From positions 24,111 through 88,110 of the forward strand of contig NZ_QHJG01000021.1 of the NCBI RefSeq assembly GCF_003184185.1: a DNA stretch of 64,000 nt, written 5' to 3'. The translations under genes were made by a program, and so were the position numbers. Below, piece after piece: positions 29,882 to 38,954 of the stretch. Source of the DNA: Legionella qingyii (GTDB lineage: Bacteria; Pseudomonadota; Gammaproteobacteria; Legionellales; Legionellaceae). Numbering within the stretch: the stretch's first letter is position 1; every line of letters starts with the position of its first letter. The notes under the pieces are model-generated. The model was not told the origin of the DNA, made no database searches, and saw nothing but the letters and a program-made list of their open reading frames with translations.

Positions 29882-30733
29882 TTAATGACGTTCATACAAT
29901 TTTGATGCGTGAAAATTTAAATGATCCTCGATAAAACTTGCGATAAAATAATAACTATGATCATATCCTTCATGCATACGCAAATTAAGCGCAACCTGAG
30001 CTTGCGAACATGCTGCCTGAAATAATTCAGGTTTGAGTTGCTCTTTCAAATAAGGATCCTGAATACCTTGATCGATTAAAATGCACTGATGAGGCCATCC
30101 CCTCTCCATGATGAGTTCGCAAGCATCATACTCCTTCCATTGTTTCTTGTCTGTCCCCAAATAACCAGTAAACACTTTTTGCCCCCATTGGCATTGAGAT
30201 GGCGCACAAATAGGTGAAAATGCAGAAACAGAGCGATATTGCTCGGGATTTTTCAATGCCAAAGTAAGCGCCCCATGCCCTCCCATTGAATGGCCAAAGA
30301 TACCGCAAGCGTGATGATTCAGCGGAGCATGTTGCAAAAGCAAATCTGGCAATTCCTCATGTACATAAGTGGCCATATTATAATACTTTGACCAGGGTGC
30401 TTGCGTGGCATCCAGGTAGAATCCAGCACCAATACCAAAATCATAACTATCCCGATCCCCTGGCAAATTAATTCCTCGAGGGCTCGTATCGGGTACAACA
30501 AGTGCTATACCTAAATGAGCAGCGATGCGTTGTGCCCCAGCTTTAGTAATAAAATTTTGCTCCGTGCAGGTTAATCCTGAAAGCCAATATAGGACAGGGA
30601 CGCTTTGTTGCTGCGCGTGAGGAGGCAAAAAAAGGCCAAAACGCATAGTACAATGGGTTACTTTGGATTGGTGGGTGTATACTCGTTGAATACCATCAAA
30701 ACAATAATGTTCTTCAATAAGTTCAAGAGTCAT
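29882..30733 (-). CDS. fghA: S-formylglutathione hydrolase
   Basis: 283 residues. Alpha/beta hydrolase that releases formate and glutathione from S-formylglutathione. Catalytic triad: Ser in GHSMGGHGAL, Asp in IDQGIQDPY, His in EGYDHSYYF; oxyanion region YWLSGLTCTEQNF is typical of the family. It lies 6 bp downstream of adhC on the same strand, so the two steps of glutathione-dependent formaldehyde oxidation are encoded together. Confidence 0.92.
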   Translation of the reverse strand: MTLELIEEHYCFDGIQRVYTHQSKVTHCTMRFGLFLPPHAQQQSVPVLYWLSGLTCTEQNFITKAGAQRIAAHLGIALVVPDTSPRGINLPGDRDSYDFGIGAGFYLDATQAPWSKYYNMATYVHEELPDLLLQHAPLNHHACGIFGHSMGGHGALTLALKNPEQYRSVSAFSPICAPSQCQWGQKVFTGYLGTDKKQWKEYDACELIMERGWPHQCILIDQGIQDPYLKEQLKPELFQAACSQAQVALNLRMHEGYDHSYYFIASFIEDHLNFHASKLYERH

Positions 30734-30739
30734 ATAGTT

Positions 30740-31858
30740 TTATCCCTCATAAGTCAGCACTGTACGAATTGATTGTCCTTGCTTCATTAGGTTAAAGGAG
30801 TGATTTATCTGTTCAAAAGGCAGAACATGAGTAATTAAATCATCAATATTGATTTTCCCATCCATATACCAATCAACAATTTTTGGTACATCAGTACGCC
30901 CACGTGCTCCGCCAAATGCCGAGCCCTTCCAAACTCGACCAGTGACCAATTGGAATGGTCTGGTGGATATCTCCTTTCCTGCACCTGCAACACCAACTAT
31001 GGTACAAACGCCCCATCCTTTATGACAACATTCCAATGCCTGACGCATTAATTTTACATCACCAACACATTCAAAACTGTAATCGGCTCCTCCTTTGGTC
31101 AGTCCAACAAGATATGCGACCAAGTCATTATCCACTTCCAGAGGATTAACAAAGTCAGTCATTCCCATTTTTTCAGCCAAAGCTCGTCGATCTGGATTAA
31201 TATCGACACCTACGATCTGATCTGCACCAACCATACGAGCAGCCTGTATTACATTAAGACCTATGCCGCCTAAGCCAAAAACAACAACACGGGAACCTGG
31301 GGTTACTTTTGCAGTATAAATTACCGCCCCTACACCTGTAGTAACGCCACAGCCGATATAACATACTTTTTCAAAAGGAGCATCCTCACGAATTTTCGCA
31401 ACAGCAATTTCAGGTAATACAATATAATTAGCAAAAGTTGATGTCCCCATATAATGGAAAATCTTTTCCCCATTAAGGCTGAAACGACTTGTTCCATCAG
31501 GCATCACCCCCTGACCTTGTGTTGCTCGAATTGCCTGACAAAGATTAGTTTTCTGGGAAAGACAATAGTCACACTGACGACATTCTGGTGTATACAAAGG
31601 AATTACATGATCACCTGGTTTGAGTGAGGTTACTTCTGGGCCAACATCGACAACAATACCAGCACCTTCATGTCCTAAAATAACTGGGAACATACCTTCA
31701 GGATCATCGCCAGATAATGTAAATGAATCTGTATGACAAACCCCTGTGGCCTTAATTTCAACAAGTACTTCTCCTTTTTTGGGGCCTTCCAAATCAACTG
31801 TTTCTATCACTAACGGCTTCCCAGCCTCATATGCTATTGCTGCCTTGACTTGCATCAA
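30740..31858 (-). CDS. adhC: S-(hydroxymethyl)glutathione dehydrogenase (class III ADH)
   Basis: 372 residues. Oxidises the formaldehyde-glutathione adduct with NAD+; also reduces S-nitrosoglutathione in this family. Catalytic zinc site: GVCHTDSF and GHEGAGIV; structural zinc: CRQCDYC..TNLC; NAD motif VFGLGGIGLNVIQAARM; class III block GWGVCTIVGVAGAGKEISTR is also visible in parts. First gene of the adhC-fghA operon. No frmR-like regulator is adjacent. Confidence 0.93.
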   Translation of the reverse strand: MMQVKAAIAYEAGKPLVIETVDLEGPKKGEVLVEIKATGVCHTDSFTLSGDDPEGMFPVILGHEGAGIVVDVGPEVTSLKPGDHVIPLYTPECRQCDYCLSQKTNLCQAIRATQGQGVMPDGTSRFSLNGEKIFHYMGTSTFANYIVLPEIAVAKIREDAPFEKVCYIGCGVTTGVGAVIYTAKVTPGSRVVVFGLGGIGLNVIQAARMVGADQIVGVDINPDRRALAEKMGMTDFVNPLEVDNDLVAYLVGLTKGGADYSFECVGDVKLMRQALECCHKGWGVCTIVGVAGAGKEISTRPFQLVTGRVWKGSAFGGARGRTDVPKIVDWYMDGKINIDDLITHVLPFEQINHSFNLMKQGQSIRTVLTYEG

Positions 31859-32084
31859 ATCTCCCTTTATAGAAAACTCACCTTCAAAGATCGTAATTAC
31901 TGAATCTATTGAAAAAATGCTCCCTGAATAAGATAATTTAAATGCAGATGACTACTTTAGCAATGAAAATTCAACATAAACTACACTTTAGTACTCATTT
32001 ATTTCTTTCTAGTGTTATTTTATACTCATAGGTTAAACTAAAATTAAAAAGATTAAATAAAATTCAATTAATAGGTAACAGAGC

Positions 32085-33089
32085 ATGATCATTCATAGTG
32101 AATTTAAGCCGCTTTGGTGGCTTACCAATAATCATGGACAGACTCTGTATCGAACTTTAACTCATCGAACAAATACCTCTATTGACTCTTATGAACGTAT
32201 GGAGTTACCTGATGGTGATTTTATTGATTTAGCCTGGAAAACTAATGGATTAGGCAACAATACTCCTTTAATTATCCTACTTCACGGATTAGGCGGTAAT
32301 ATCAATTCGGCTTATGTTTCGACTTTATTCGATGCATTCAATAAATCAGGTTATCGAGCAGTATTAATGAATTTTCGTGGCGCAAGTGGTGAACCCAATC
32401 GTCTACCACGCGCCTACTACGGAGGCGATACCGCAGATTTGGCTTATTTTCTCAATGTACTGAACGTTAGAGAACACTCAACCAAAAAAGCTGTAGTAGG
32501 TATTTCATTAGGCGGCAATATACTCCTCAAATGGTTAGGAGAAATCGGCTCTCAATCTCTAATTGACGCAGCTGTTGCGGTTTCTGTACCCTTTCAATTG
32601 GAGACGGTGGTTCAAAAGATAAATAAAGGATTTTCTCGTGTGTATCAAGCCAGTTTGTTAGAAAGATTACGTACTGTATTTTTACAAAAATTGGATGTTA
32701 TCAATTGCCAATTACCACTTTCCAAACAAAAATTGTATTCAATAAAAACCCTGCATGAATTTGACGAGCAAATAACTGCTCCATTACATGGATTTGCTAA
32801 TGCAAAAGAGTATTATCAAAAATCCAATTCGAGACAGTACTTATCTCAAATCGCCACACCTACTTTAATTATTCATGCATTGGATGATCCTTTTATGACA
32901 CCGGACGCCGTTCCAAAAGTTGATGAGTTATCTCCAGATATACTTTTAGAATTGAGCAAGCATGGAGGTCATGTAGGATTTATTGCTGAGAAAAAACAAT
33001 TTTGGTTGGAGCAACGCATCCCTAATTTCTTAATGGATTATTTGGTAACGCCTTCTAATATACCTCAGTTCGCACAAATTAATTTATAA
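32085..33089 (+). CDS. Alpha/beta hydrolase, YheT family
   Basis: 334 residues. The YheT group is shown by ILLHGLGGNINSAYVSTL, MNFRGASGEPNRLPRAYYGGD and the nucleophile elbow VGISLGGNILLKWLGE; the acid and His are in IHALDDPFMTPD and SKHGGHVGF. Substrate unknown; related proteins act as esterases. It stands alone, divergent from adhC. Confidence 0.85.
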   Translation: MIIHSEFKPLWWLTNNHGQTLYRTLTHRTNTSIDSYERMELPDGDFIDLAWKTNGLGNNTPLIILLHGLGGNINSAYVSTLFDAFNKSGYRAVLMNFRGASGEPNRLPRAYYGGDTADLAYFLNVLNVREHSTKKAVVGISLGGNILLKWLGEIGSQSLIDAAVAVSVPFQLETVVQKINKGFSRVYQASLLERLRTVFLQKLDVINCQLPLSKQKLYSIKTLHEFDEQITAPLHGFANAKEYYQKSNSRQYLSQIATPTLIIHALDDPFMTPDAVPKVDELSPDILLELSKHGGHVGFIAEKKQFWLEQRIPNFLMDYLVTPSNIPQFAQINL

Positions 33090-33119
33090 CGACAACCGTA
33101 AACTCTAGGTATGCTTGGA

Positions 33120-33401
33120 TTACTTAAAAAGAGAAACCAATGTTTTTTTAAACGAGTTAAGTACGGCTAATTTCCCTATATCCACTATTTGCCGCATCAC
33201 TTTACCACTCCATTGTTTTCGCTCAGCTCTCCAGCCTATAAAAAACGCGGAAATCAGCAGTATCAGGGGTGTTAGGTGATAGCGAGTTATCGCACTGTCT
33301 GTAAAATATTTTTGGTGTTCAATCACCTTGCTTTTCTGAGACTTTAGCGTCTTACTCATTAATTCAATTTGCGCTATTATCTGCTTTCTCGAGTTTTTCA
33401 T
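33120..33401 (-). CDS. YqjK-like small protein
   Basis: About 93 residues. A basic, helical N-terminus (MKNSRKQIIAQIELMSKTL) is followed by one membrane helix (LTPLILLISAFFIGW) and a basic tail. Third gene of a run like E. coli yqjD-yqjE-yqjK, overlapping its neighbour by about 38 bp. The assignment relies on order and layout more than on residues. Confidence 0.55.
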   Translation of the reverse strand: MKNSRKQIIAQIELMSKTLKSQKSKVIEHQKYFTDSAITRYHLTPLILLISAFFIGWRAERKQWSGKVMRQIVDIGKLAVLNSFKKTLVSLFK

Positions 33402-33774
33402 GTTCAACACTCTTTTGCGAAAAATATTCTCTTGTTTTTGGAAAGCTCATACTATTTAAGTTAAAGGAAAGGTACTTAAGTAATCCTAGTAATAATCCTC
33501 CATTAAGCAGAAAAACAAGAGAAATAGAGACCAGAAGACGATGAGAAGCCAAAAGAACCCAAGATCCTGTAACCAGGAATACAAGATACCCAATTAAGCA
33601 CATCGCCGTTAACCAGACTGTAATTAACACAACGAACAACATGCATATATTTAACAACAAAGGAAAAACGCTAAGCCCTGCTAATCTTGCTTCAAGGCGA
33701 ATTAAAGAGCAAACTGTTTTAACAACAGATATTTTTGCAGAAATAAGAGCTTCTAACTGTTTTAAGGCTTCCAT
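33364..33774 (-). CDS. YqjE-like membrane protein (Phage_holin_3_6 type)
   Basis: 136 residues with an amphipathic N-terminal helix (LEALISAKISVVKTVCSLIRLEARLA) seen in parts, two pairs of membrane helices (LNICMLFVVLITVWLTAM, LIGYLVFLVTGSWVLL, VSISLVFLLNGGLLLGLL), and a charged tail. The Leu/Arg/Glu-rich start before the helices is characteristic of the YqjE/DUF1469 group. Its ATG abuts the stop of the YqjD-like gene. Confidence 0.6.
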   Translation of the reverse strand: MEALKQLEALISAKISVVKTVCSLIRLEARLAGLSVFPLLLNICMLFVVLITVWLTAMCLIGYLVFLVTGSWVLLASHRLLVSISLVFLLNGGLLLGLLKYLSFNLNSMSFPKTREYFSQKSVEHEKLEKADNSAN

Positions 33775-34028
33775 TATTTTTTCAGTAATCGAGATAACAA
33801 AAAGCCTATTCCTCCAGCAATTAAAATAGAAGTTAATGGATTTTCCTGTACTTTCTTCACTAAATGATCAGAATACTCCTTGACGCTCTCCTCTACGTCA
33901 TTGACCTTATGTACCCCTTCCTCGTACAATTGATTCGCCTTTCTTTTCCCTTCGTTTAATAATTGGCTTGCAGCTGCCTCAAGATGGTCTTTAGGAGTAT
34001 ACGTTCTATCTTCACCGGAACTTTTCAT
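33774..34028 (-). CDS. DUF883 (ElaB/YqjD) family protein
   Basis: 84 residues: a soluble helical region (HLEAAASQLLNEGKRKANQL, SVKEYSDHLVKKVQENP) and a C-terminal membrane anchor with a Gly-rich core (SILIAGGIGFLLSRLLKK). This is the standard layout of YqjD/ElaB, inner-membrane proteins that bind ribosomes in stationary phase in E. coli. A strong SD (AAGGAGGG) before 34028 sets the start. First gene of the three-gene operon. Confidence 0.75.
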   Translation of the reverse strand: MKSSGEDRTYTPKDHLEAAASQLLNEGKRKANQLYEEGVHKVNDVEESVKEYSDHLVKKVQENPLTSILIAGGIGFLLSRLLKK

Positions 34029-34230
34029 GTTAATACCCTCCTTAGTAACAACGTTATATAAGAAAATGTAACCCAAAATAATATACTAAATATAGTTATT
34101 GAATTAAATAAATCAATAAATTCACCTCTATTTATTATGGCTTATTTTCCAAACTTTTTAAAAAATTATTTTTTTATCAGAACGTTAATTATTGTTCATG
34201 GAGTCATCATATTGAACTCAATCAAAAATA

Positions 34231-34833
34231 ATGTACAATAAGTTTTCATTAATAATACTGATAAATAATAACATGATACCCTTAGCCCTTCTCAGCGATT
34301 TAGAGCAGTTAGAAGAAACTGCAAAGATTTATTTATATGGTAAAACCCATTATCTGACCGAACCAAAATCCTTTAACTTTTCGTTACTTAAAAGTGTTCA
34401 AATTTCAATTCAAGCATTGCCGTTAAACCAAGAAAAAATTAAATTGATGGAACGTTATCAAAAAGTCTTTACACAAATCGCTACTTTTCATCCTAAAATA
34501 ATTTACTTGTCCGATTTTAATAATGAAATTAACACGTATAAACCCTTGTGTAAGCAACTAGAGTCGCTAGAACAAGAAGCTTTGATTCTTTTTACAAATT
34601 ACTTTAACGTCGATAAACCCAATTTTGATTGGGAAGGTTTACGCGATATCCGTAGCCAAATTTATAATGTGAAAAATAGCTCAGATAGAACACAACTCAT
34701 GCACTTATTTGAGCATGGAATATTAACGATAATTTCACAGGTAAGGCCTAAAACTTATTCTGAATTAACTTTTGAATCTGAATTAGAAGAATTGACTCAA
34801 ATAAGCTCCTCATATCATACAAAATCTCGTTAG
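34231..34833 (+). CDS. Hypothetical protein, possible effector
   Basis: Up to 200 residues; Met15 (34273) is an equally possible start, since neither has an SD. Mostly helical, no membrane segment. The C-terminal 25 residues carry a Glu-rich patch (ELTFESELEELTQISSS) followed by Ser/Thr, which resembles the E-block signal of Dot/Icm substrates. Not recognised. Low GC and isolated position fit an accessory gene. Confidence 0.5.
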   Translation: MYNKFSLIILINNNMIPLALLSDLEQLEETAKIYLYGKTHYLTEPKSFNFSLLKSVQISIQALPLNQEKIKLMERYQKVFTQIATFHPKIIYLSDFNNEINTYKPLCKQLESLEQEALILFTNYFNVDKPNFDWEGLRDIRSQIYNVKNSSDRTQLMHLFEHGILTIISQVRPKTYSELTFESELEELTQISSSYHTKSR

Positions 34834-34908
34834 TGAATTTTATAGAACTCATGCGAGTTCTATATTTTCTCATCAAGATATGAATAAGCACGCCAAGAAT
34901 CACATACA

Positions 34909-35032
34909 CAGGACTTAGGAAAACTCCAAGGTCGAGGCAAAAAATGTTTTTAATGAGGGAGTTTAGAATATACTAAATGACCGAAATAAAAACATTTTTT
35001 AACGAAGCGATTGGGGTTTTTCGTAAGTCCTG
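34909..35032. mobile_element. MITE, 124 bp
   Basis: Non-coding element with inverted ends CAGGACTTAGGAAAACTCC / ..TTTTTCGTAAGTCCTG. The interior is closely similar to the copy at 61796-61920 (AAGGTCGAGGCAAAAAATG, AATGAGGGAGTTTAGA, CTAAATGACCGAA). No clear target duplication remains here. No transposase in the window has matching ends. Confidence 0.75.
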
Positions 35033-35125
35033 AATAAGTAAATTATTAGCTTGAGGATCGCGATTAATAAACTATATTTTATTTAAGCTATGATTTATTG
35101 AAAACATATGAATAAGGAGAGAAGT

Positions 35126-35503
35126 ATGTTGAATCTTGATACTGAAACAATTGGTGACCTTCTTTATAAAACACGGCAATTTCAGGCCAAGGAAGACGTC
35201 AGTTTTCCTGATGTCACCGACGAAATGGATTCACTCTATGTGTTAGCTGATTATCAAGATGATCCAGTTTATCAAGAAATAACAGAATTTATCGATAATT
35301 TACGACCCGATCAACAGGCAACCTTAGTTGCATTAATGTATTTAGGTCGTGGAGATTACACTCAGGATGAATGGGATGAGGCCTTAAACTTCGCTCAGGA
35401 TGAATTGACCGATCATACCGGGGAATATCTGCTATCCAGGCCTATGGTCGCTGATGATATCGAACGGGGCTTGAACTTGCTGGGCATTTCCTACCAGGAA
35501 TAG
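35126..35503 (+). CDS. DUF3775 family protein
   Basis: 125 residues from the ATG at 35126, which has AAGGAGAG just upstream; a start six codons earlier overlaps that SD. Acidic cytosolic protein with the blocks TRQFQAKEDVSFPD, LRPDQQATLVALMYLGRGDY and HTGEYLLSRPMVADDIERGL, typical of DUF3775. Function unknown. It lies 19 bp upstream of the DUF72 gene, probably one operon. Confidence 0.75.
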   Translation: MLNLDTETIGDLLYKTRQFQAKEDVSFPDVTDEMDSLYVLADYQDDPVYQEITEFIDNLRPDQQATLVALMYLGRGDYTQDEWDEALNFAQDELTDHTGEYLLSRPMVADDIERGLNLLGISYQE

Positions 35504-35522
35504 TACCCAAAAGGGGTTGGTA

Positions 35523-36272
35523 ATGCGATTTATTCATATCGGTACCTCAGGATGGGTATATAAAGGTTGGAAAGAGATTTTCTACCCTAAATCTCTCGCA
35601 GAAAAAGATGAATTAGCCTACTATACCAGTATCTTTAATTCAGTAGAGCTAAATAGCAGTTTTTATCGCATACCTACCCCGAAATCCATTACAAAATGGA
35701 AAGAAACAACTCCGAATCAATTTATTTTTTCCTGTAAAGCCAGTCGTTATTTAACGCATATAAAAATGCTTAAAGAAGTTCAGGATAGTACTCTTTATTT
35801 GTTGCAAGTACTTGCAGGATTAGAAGAAAAACTAGGACCTATTTTGTTTCAACTCCCACCATATTGGCCTCTTAATCTGGAGCGTCTAGAGCAGTTTATT
35901 AAAACCCTACCTGAATCATTTCATTACACATTTGAGTTTAGAAATAAAAGTTGGTTATGTCAGGAAGTTTATGATTTACTCGCCAAAAACAATATTGCGC
36001 TTTGTTTTTATGATTATAAGGGATATCAGTGTCCAGAAATTATAACCAGTGATTTTATCTATTTACGGTTACATGGACCGCATCTCGAGCCATATACTGG
36101 TCATTATGAAGAAAAAGCGCTTTTAAATTATGCTTGTAAATTTGCCAAATGGCACAAACAAGTTAAAAAAATTTTTTGCTATTTAGATAACGATCAGAAA
36201 GTGGTCGCCCCTCATGATGCACAAGTATTAGAACGTTTGGTACGATTGACATTTAACAATCCTGAGCAATAA
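35523..36272 (+). CDS. DUF72 family protein
   Basis: 249 residues, TIM-barrel-like family of unknown function. Blocks: IHIGTSGWVYKGWKEIFYP, ELAYYTSIFNSVELNSSFYR, KSITKWKETTPNQFIFSCK, GPILFQLPPYWPLNLERLE, YTFEFRNKSW and YLRLHGP. ATG at 35523 with AGGGG upstream is chosen over a TTG. Convergent with ligD at 22 bp. Confidence 0.85.
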   Translation: MRFIHIGTSGWVYKGWKEIFYPKSLAEKDELAYYTSIFNSVELNSSFYRIPTPKSITKWKETTPNQFIFSCKASRYLTHIKMLKEVQDSTLYLLQVLAGLEEKLGPILFQLPPYWPLNLERLEQFIKTLPESFHYTFEFRNKSWLCQEVYDLLAKNNIALCFYDYKGYQCPEIITSDFIYLRLHGPHLEPYTGHYEEKALLNYACKFAKWHKQVKKIFCYLDNDQKVVAPHDAQVLERLVRLTFNNPEQ

Positions 36273-36293
36273 TCATAATTTCAATGAGCGCAC

Positions 36294-38117
36294 TCAAAGA
36301 ATCGAGTCCAAGCGCAAAGATTGTTTTATGTTCCAATAATCTTCCCAAGGATCTTCCTTTAATTTTTCTAATCGTTGAGGTACTGTTTTAATTGTAAATT
36401 CACTATCTCGTTTATCTTTACTCAGCTCGTCCCAATGAATAGGTACAGCAACAGGGGCATGAGACCGCGCTCTCGTAGAATAAGGGCTAATTGCCGTTGC
36501 TCCTCGTTGATTTCGCAAAAAATCAACGAATATTCTACCGCCTCGCTTAGCCTTACTCATAGTACTAGTATATTGATTTGGATTAATTCGCGCCATAAAC
36601 TCGGCAAAAACATGTGTAAAATTTTTTACCTCATCCCAATCATATTCGGGCTCAATAGGCACGACCACATGCAATCCTTTGCCCCCTGTTGTTTTTACAA
36701 AAGAGGTTAGTTTAAATTCATTCAAGTGCGTTTTAATTTCAAAAGCTGCTTTAACAATTGCTTCCCAAGTTATTGACGGGCCAGGATCTAAGTCAAATAC
36801 AATAAAATCCGGTTTTTCTATATGGCCAATTAAACTACCCCAAGGATGAATTTCCAAAACATTCATTTGTACTAAACTTAAAAGTCCTTCTATTGTATTT
36901 AAATAAACATAGGGTTCTTTCTTATCTTTAGTTTCTATAGGCACCGACTTTAAAACTTTTGGCGTTGAATCAATATAATGACGTTGAAAAAAACAATCAT
37001 GCCAGTTTTCAGGACAACGAAGTAATGATAACGGCCTATCCTTGATAAATGGCATCATGTAATCACAAACAGATTCGTAATAATTCAATAAGTCCCTTTT
37101 GGTAATACCATCTTCGGGATAAACAACTTTATCAGGATGAGTCATTCTTATTTTAAAGGAATGAGCGTTAACTTTTTTCACATTGACCTGTTCCATATTG
37201 TTGCTTTTCTTTTCCAATGCGGCCTGGTGTTCACGAAAAACCTCTTCAGGTTTTTTATCCAACCGCAGCCCTTTGAAACTTGGGTGTCGCAAATGCCCCC
37301 CTTCAGTCCAATGAGTAAACTCGATCTCTGCCACCAATTTAGGTTGCACCCAAATCACTCCGTGAGATCCAGGAATATCCTCATTAAACGGTTTCTGTTC
37401 CACAATAATTTTTTGTAATAAAGAAAAAATTTCCTTAAGCGATGACTCAGTGAAACCAGTTCCCACATTTCCTGTATAAATCAACTCTCCCTGCTCATTA
37501 TAAACTCCAAGGTACAAGGCACGGAAATAGTTACGAGAACCTGTAGGTATTGAATATCCTCCAATAATAAATTCTTGTCGCAACAAACATTTGATCTTAA
37601 GCCATCTTTTACTACGTCCTGATATATAGGGACTATCTATTTGTTTGGAAATTATCCCTTCAAGTCCAAGTTCGCAAGCGCGATGAAAAAGGAAACGCCC
37701 TTCACCGATAATATGATCACTAAAGCGCAGTGTTTTATCTTGCCCTTCCAACACATTTTTTAAAATTGCTTTGCGCTTTAATAAAGATAAAGTTCTTAAA
37801 TCGAATTGATCGTAATACAAAATATCGAATAGATAATAAACAAAAGGAGCGTTAGGGTTTACTTTAATTGTATTTTGTAATAATTGAAAATTCGATTTTC
37901 CCTCTTCATCGAGTAAAACGACCTCTCCATCTAAGATAGCTTGAGGCAAAGTCAATTTTTTAAGTGCGTCTACTATGGGTAATAGATCATTGGTCCAATC
38001 TTTGTTATTACGTGATTTTAAGCGGATATGTCCATTATGAATCAACGCCATGATTCGATATCCATCAAATTTTATTTCATGAAGCCAATCTGAACCCTCG
38101 GGGGCATTATCTATCAA
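36294..38117 (-). CDS. ligD: LigD, ATP-dependent ligase and polymerase domains (3' part of a split gene)
   Basis: 607 residues as read from the first ATG, but the frame stays open upstream (EHLSVSAFPGFVAPQLATL leads into IDNAPEG) to about 38213. The ligase domain has the nucleotidyl Lys in EIKFDGYR and GEVVLLDEEG; OB-fold end ECHRPS region follows; the primase/polymerase domain starts about residue 320 (THPDKVVYPEDGITKRDLL) with the catalytic pair in FVVFDLDPGP written here as FIVFDLDPGP. It performs end synthesis and sealing in non-homologous end joining with Ku. It is separated from the phosphoesterase part by one missing base in an A9 run (38216-38224), see that entry. Confidence 0.88.
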   Translation of the reverse strand: MIDNAPEGSDWLHEIKFDGYRIMALIHNGHIRLKSRNNKDWTNDLLPIVDALKKLTLPQAILDGEVVLLDEEGKSNFQLLQNTIKVNPNAPFVYYLFDILYYDQFDLRTLSLLKRKAILKNVLEGQDKTLRFSDHIIGEGRFLFHRACELGLEGIISKQIDSPYISGRSKRWLKIKCLLRQEFIIGGYSIPTGSRNYFRALYLGVYNEQGELIYTGNVGTGFTESSLKEIFSLLQKIIVEQKPFNEDIPGSHGVIWVQPKLVAEIEFTHWTEGGHLRHPSFKGLRLDKKPEEVFREHQAALEKKSNNMEQVNVKKVNAHSFKIRMTHPDKVVYPEDGITKRDLLNYYESVCDYMMPFIKDRPLSLLRCPENWHDCFFQRHYIDSTPKVLKSVPIETKDKKEPYVYLNTIEGLLSLVQMNVLEIHPWGSLIGHIEKPDFIVFDLDPGPSITWEAIVKAAFEIKTHLNEFKLTSFVKTTGGKGLHVVVPIEPEYDWDEVKNFTHVFAEFMARINPNQYTSTMSKAKRGGRIFVDFLRNQRGATAISPYSTRARSHAPVAVPIHWDELSKDKRDSEFTIKTVPQRLEKLKEDPWEDYWNIKQSLRLDSIL

Positions 38118-38203
38118 TGTAGCTAACTGAGGAGCAACAAAACCAGGGAACGCACTGACGCTTAAGTGCTCGGAACATTCTGGATCACGCTTATTGTGCT
38201 GTT

Positions 38204-38800
38204 TTATTTTATGTCTTTTTTTTTATGCAACGCGCCAGTTTCACTGTAATGATCCCCAATTTCATCAATGGAAAGATTGGTCAGTACACTATCTGGTTCC
38301 TCTTCAGTGATGTCATATTCTTCCAATTTTTGGGCAAATTTGTCTTTAAATTTGATTAAAAACCAATGCTCTTCATTCTTAAAACGCACTAAATCCCAGC
38401 GTCCCTTTAACTTTTTAGCCTCTAACTCAAAGCGTAAATGTCCAGAGTTAAAAGCTTGTTCAGGATCTGCATCGAGAGGTTTCCAAGTGCCTTTATCCCA
38501 CAACATAACACTGCCTGCCCCATATTGGCCCTTAGGTATTAGGCCTTCAAAATAACCATACTCGACAGGATGGTCTTCTACATGCATTGCAAGACGTTTT
38601 ACTGAAGGGTCCAAACATGGGCCTTTGGGAACTGCCCAACTGAGTAAAACCCCATTTAGTTCAAGGCGAAAATCATAGTGGAGATGGCTGGCCGCATGTT
38701 TTTGGATTACAAACAAAAGATCGTTTTCAGAAGAAACATTGCCTCTGGGCTCAGGAGTTTTATTAAAGTTTCGTTTTTTACGATAAGACTCAATACTCAT
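38204..38800 (-). CDS. ligD: LigD, 3'-phosphoesterase domain (5' part of a split gene)
   Basis: 198 residues: FVIQKHAASHLHYDFRLE with the catalytic His/Asp residues, LLSWAVPKGPCLDP, HVEDHPVEYGYFEG and GAGSVMLWDKGTW are the LigD PE domain, which trims 3' ends. The frame ends just after the A9 run at 38216-38224. Adding one A would fuse it in frame with the ligase-polymerase part through a linker HKKKRHKIKQHNKRD, giving the PE-LIG-POL order known from Pseudomonas LigD. So this is one gene with a frameshift (real, slippage-tolerant, or a sequencing error). Confidence 0.85.
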   Translation of the reverse strand: MSIESYRKKRNFNKTPEPRGNVSSENDLLFVIQKHAASHLHYDFRLELNGVLLSWAVPKGPCLDPSVKRLAMHVEDHPVEYGYFEGLIPKGQYGAGSVMLWDKGTWKPLDADPEQAFNSGHLRFELEAKKLKGRWDLVRFKNEEHWFLIKFKDKFAQKLEEYDITEEEPDSVLTNLSIDEIGDHYSETGALHKKKDIK

Positions 38801-38954
38801 GCAACTCTCCTTTTAGCATGATTACTTTAATTTTAAGTAAAATATTAAGAATTTCCACTCGCTTTGCTTGTTCACTTTGAAATGAGCTATCCCTTTAGTA
38901 CTTTTTACAAATAGTCTACTCTTTAATAAGAAATGTTATTTAAGGATTAAGAGA

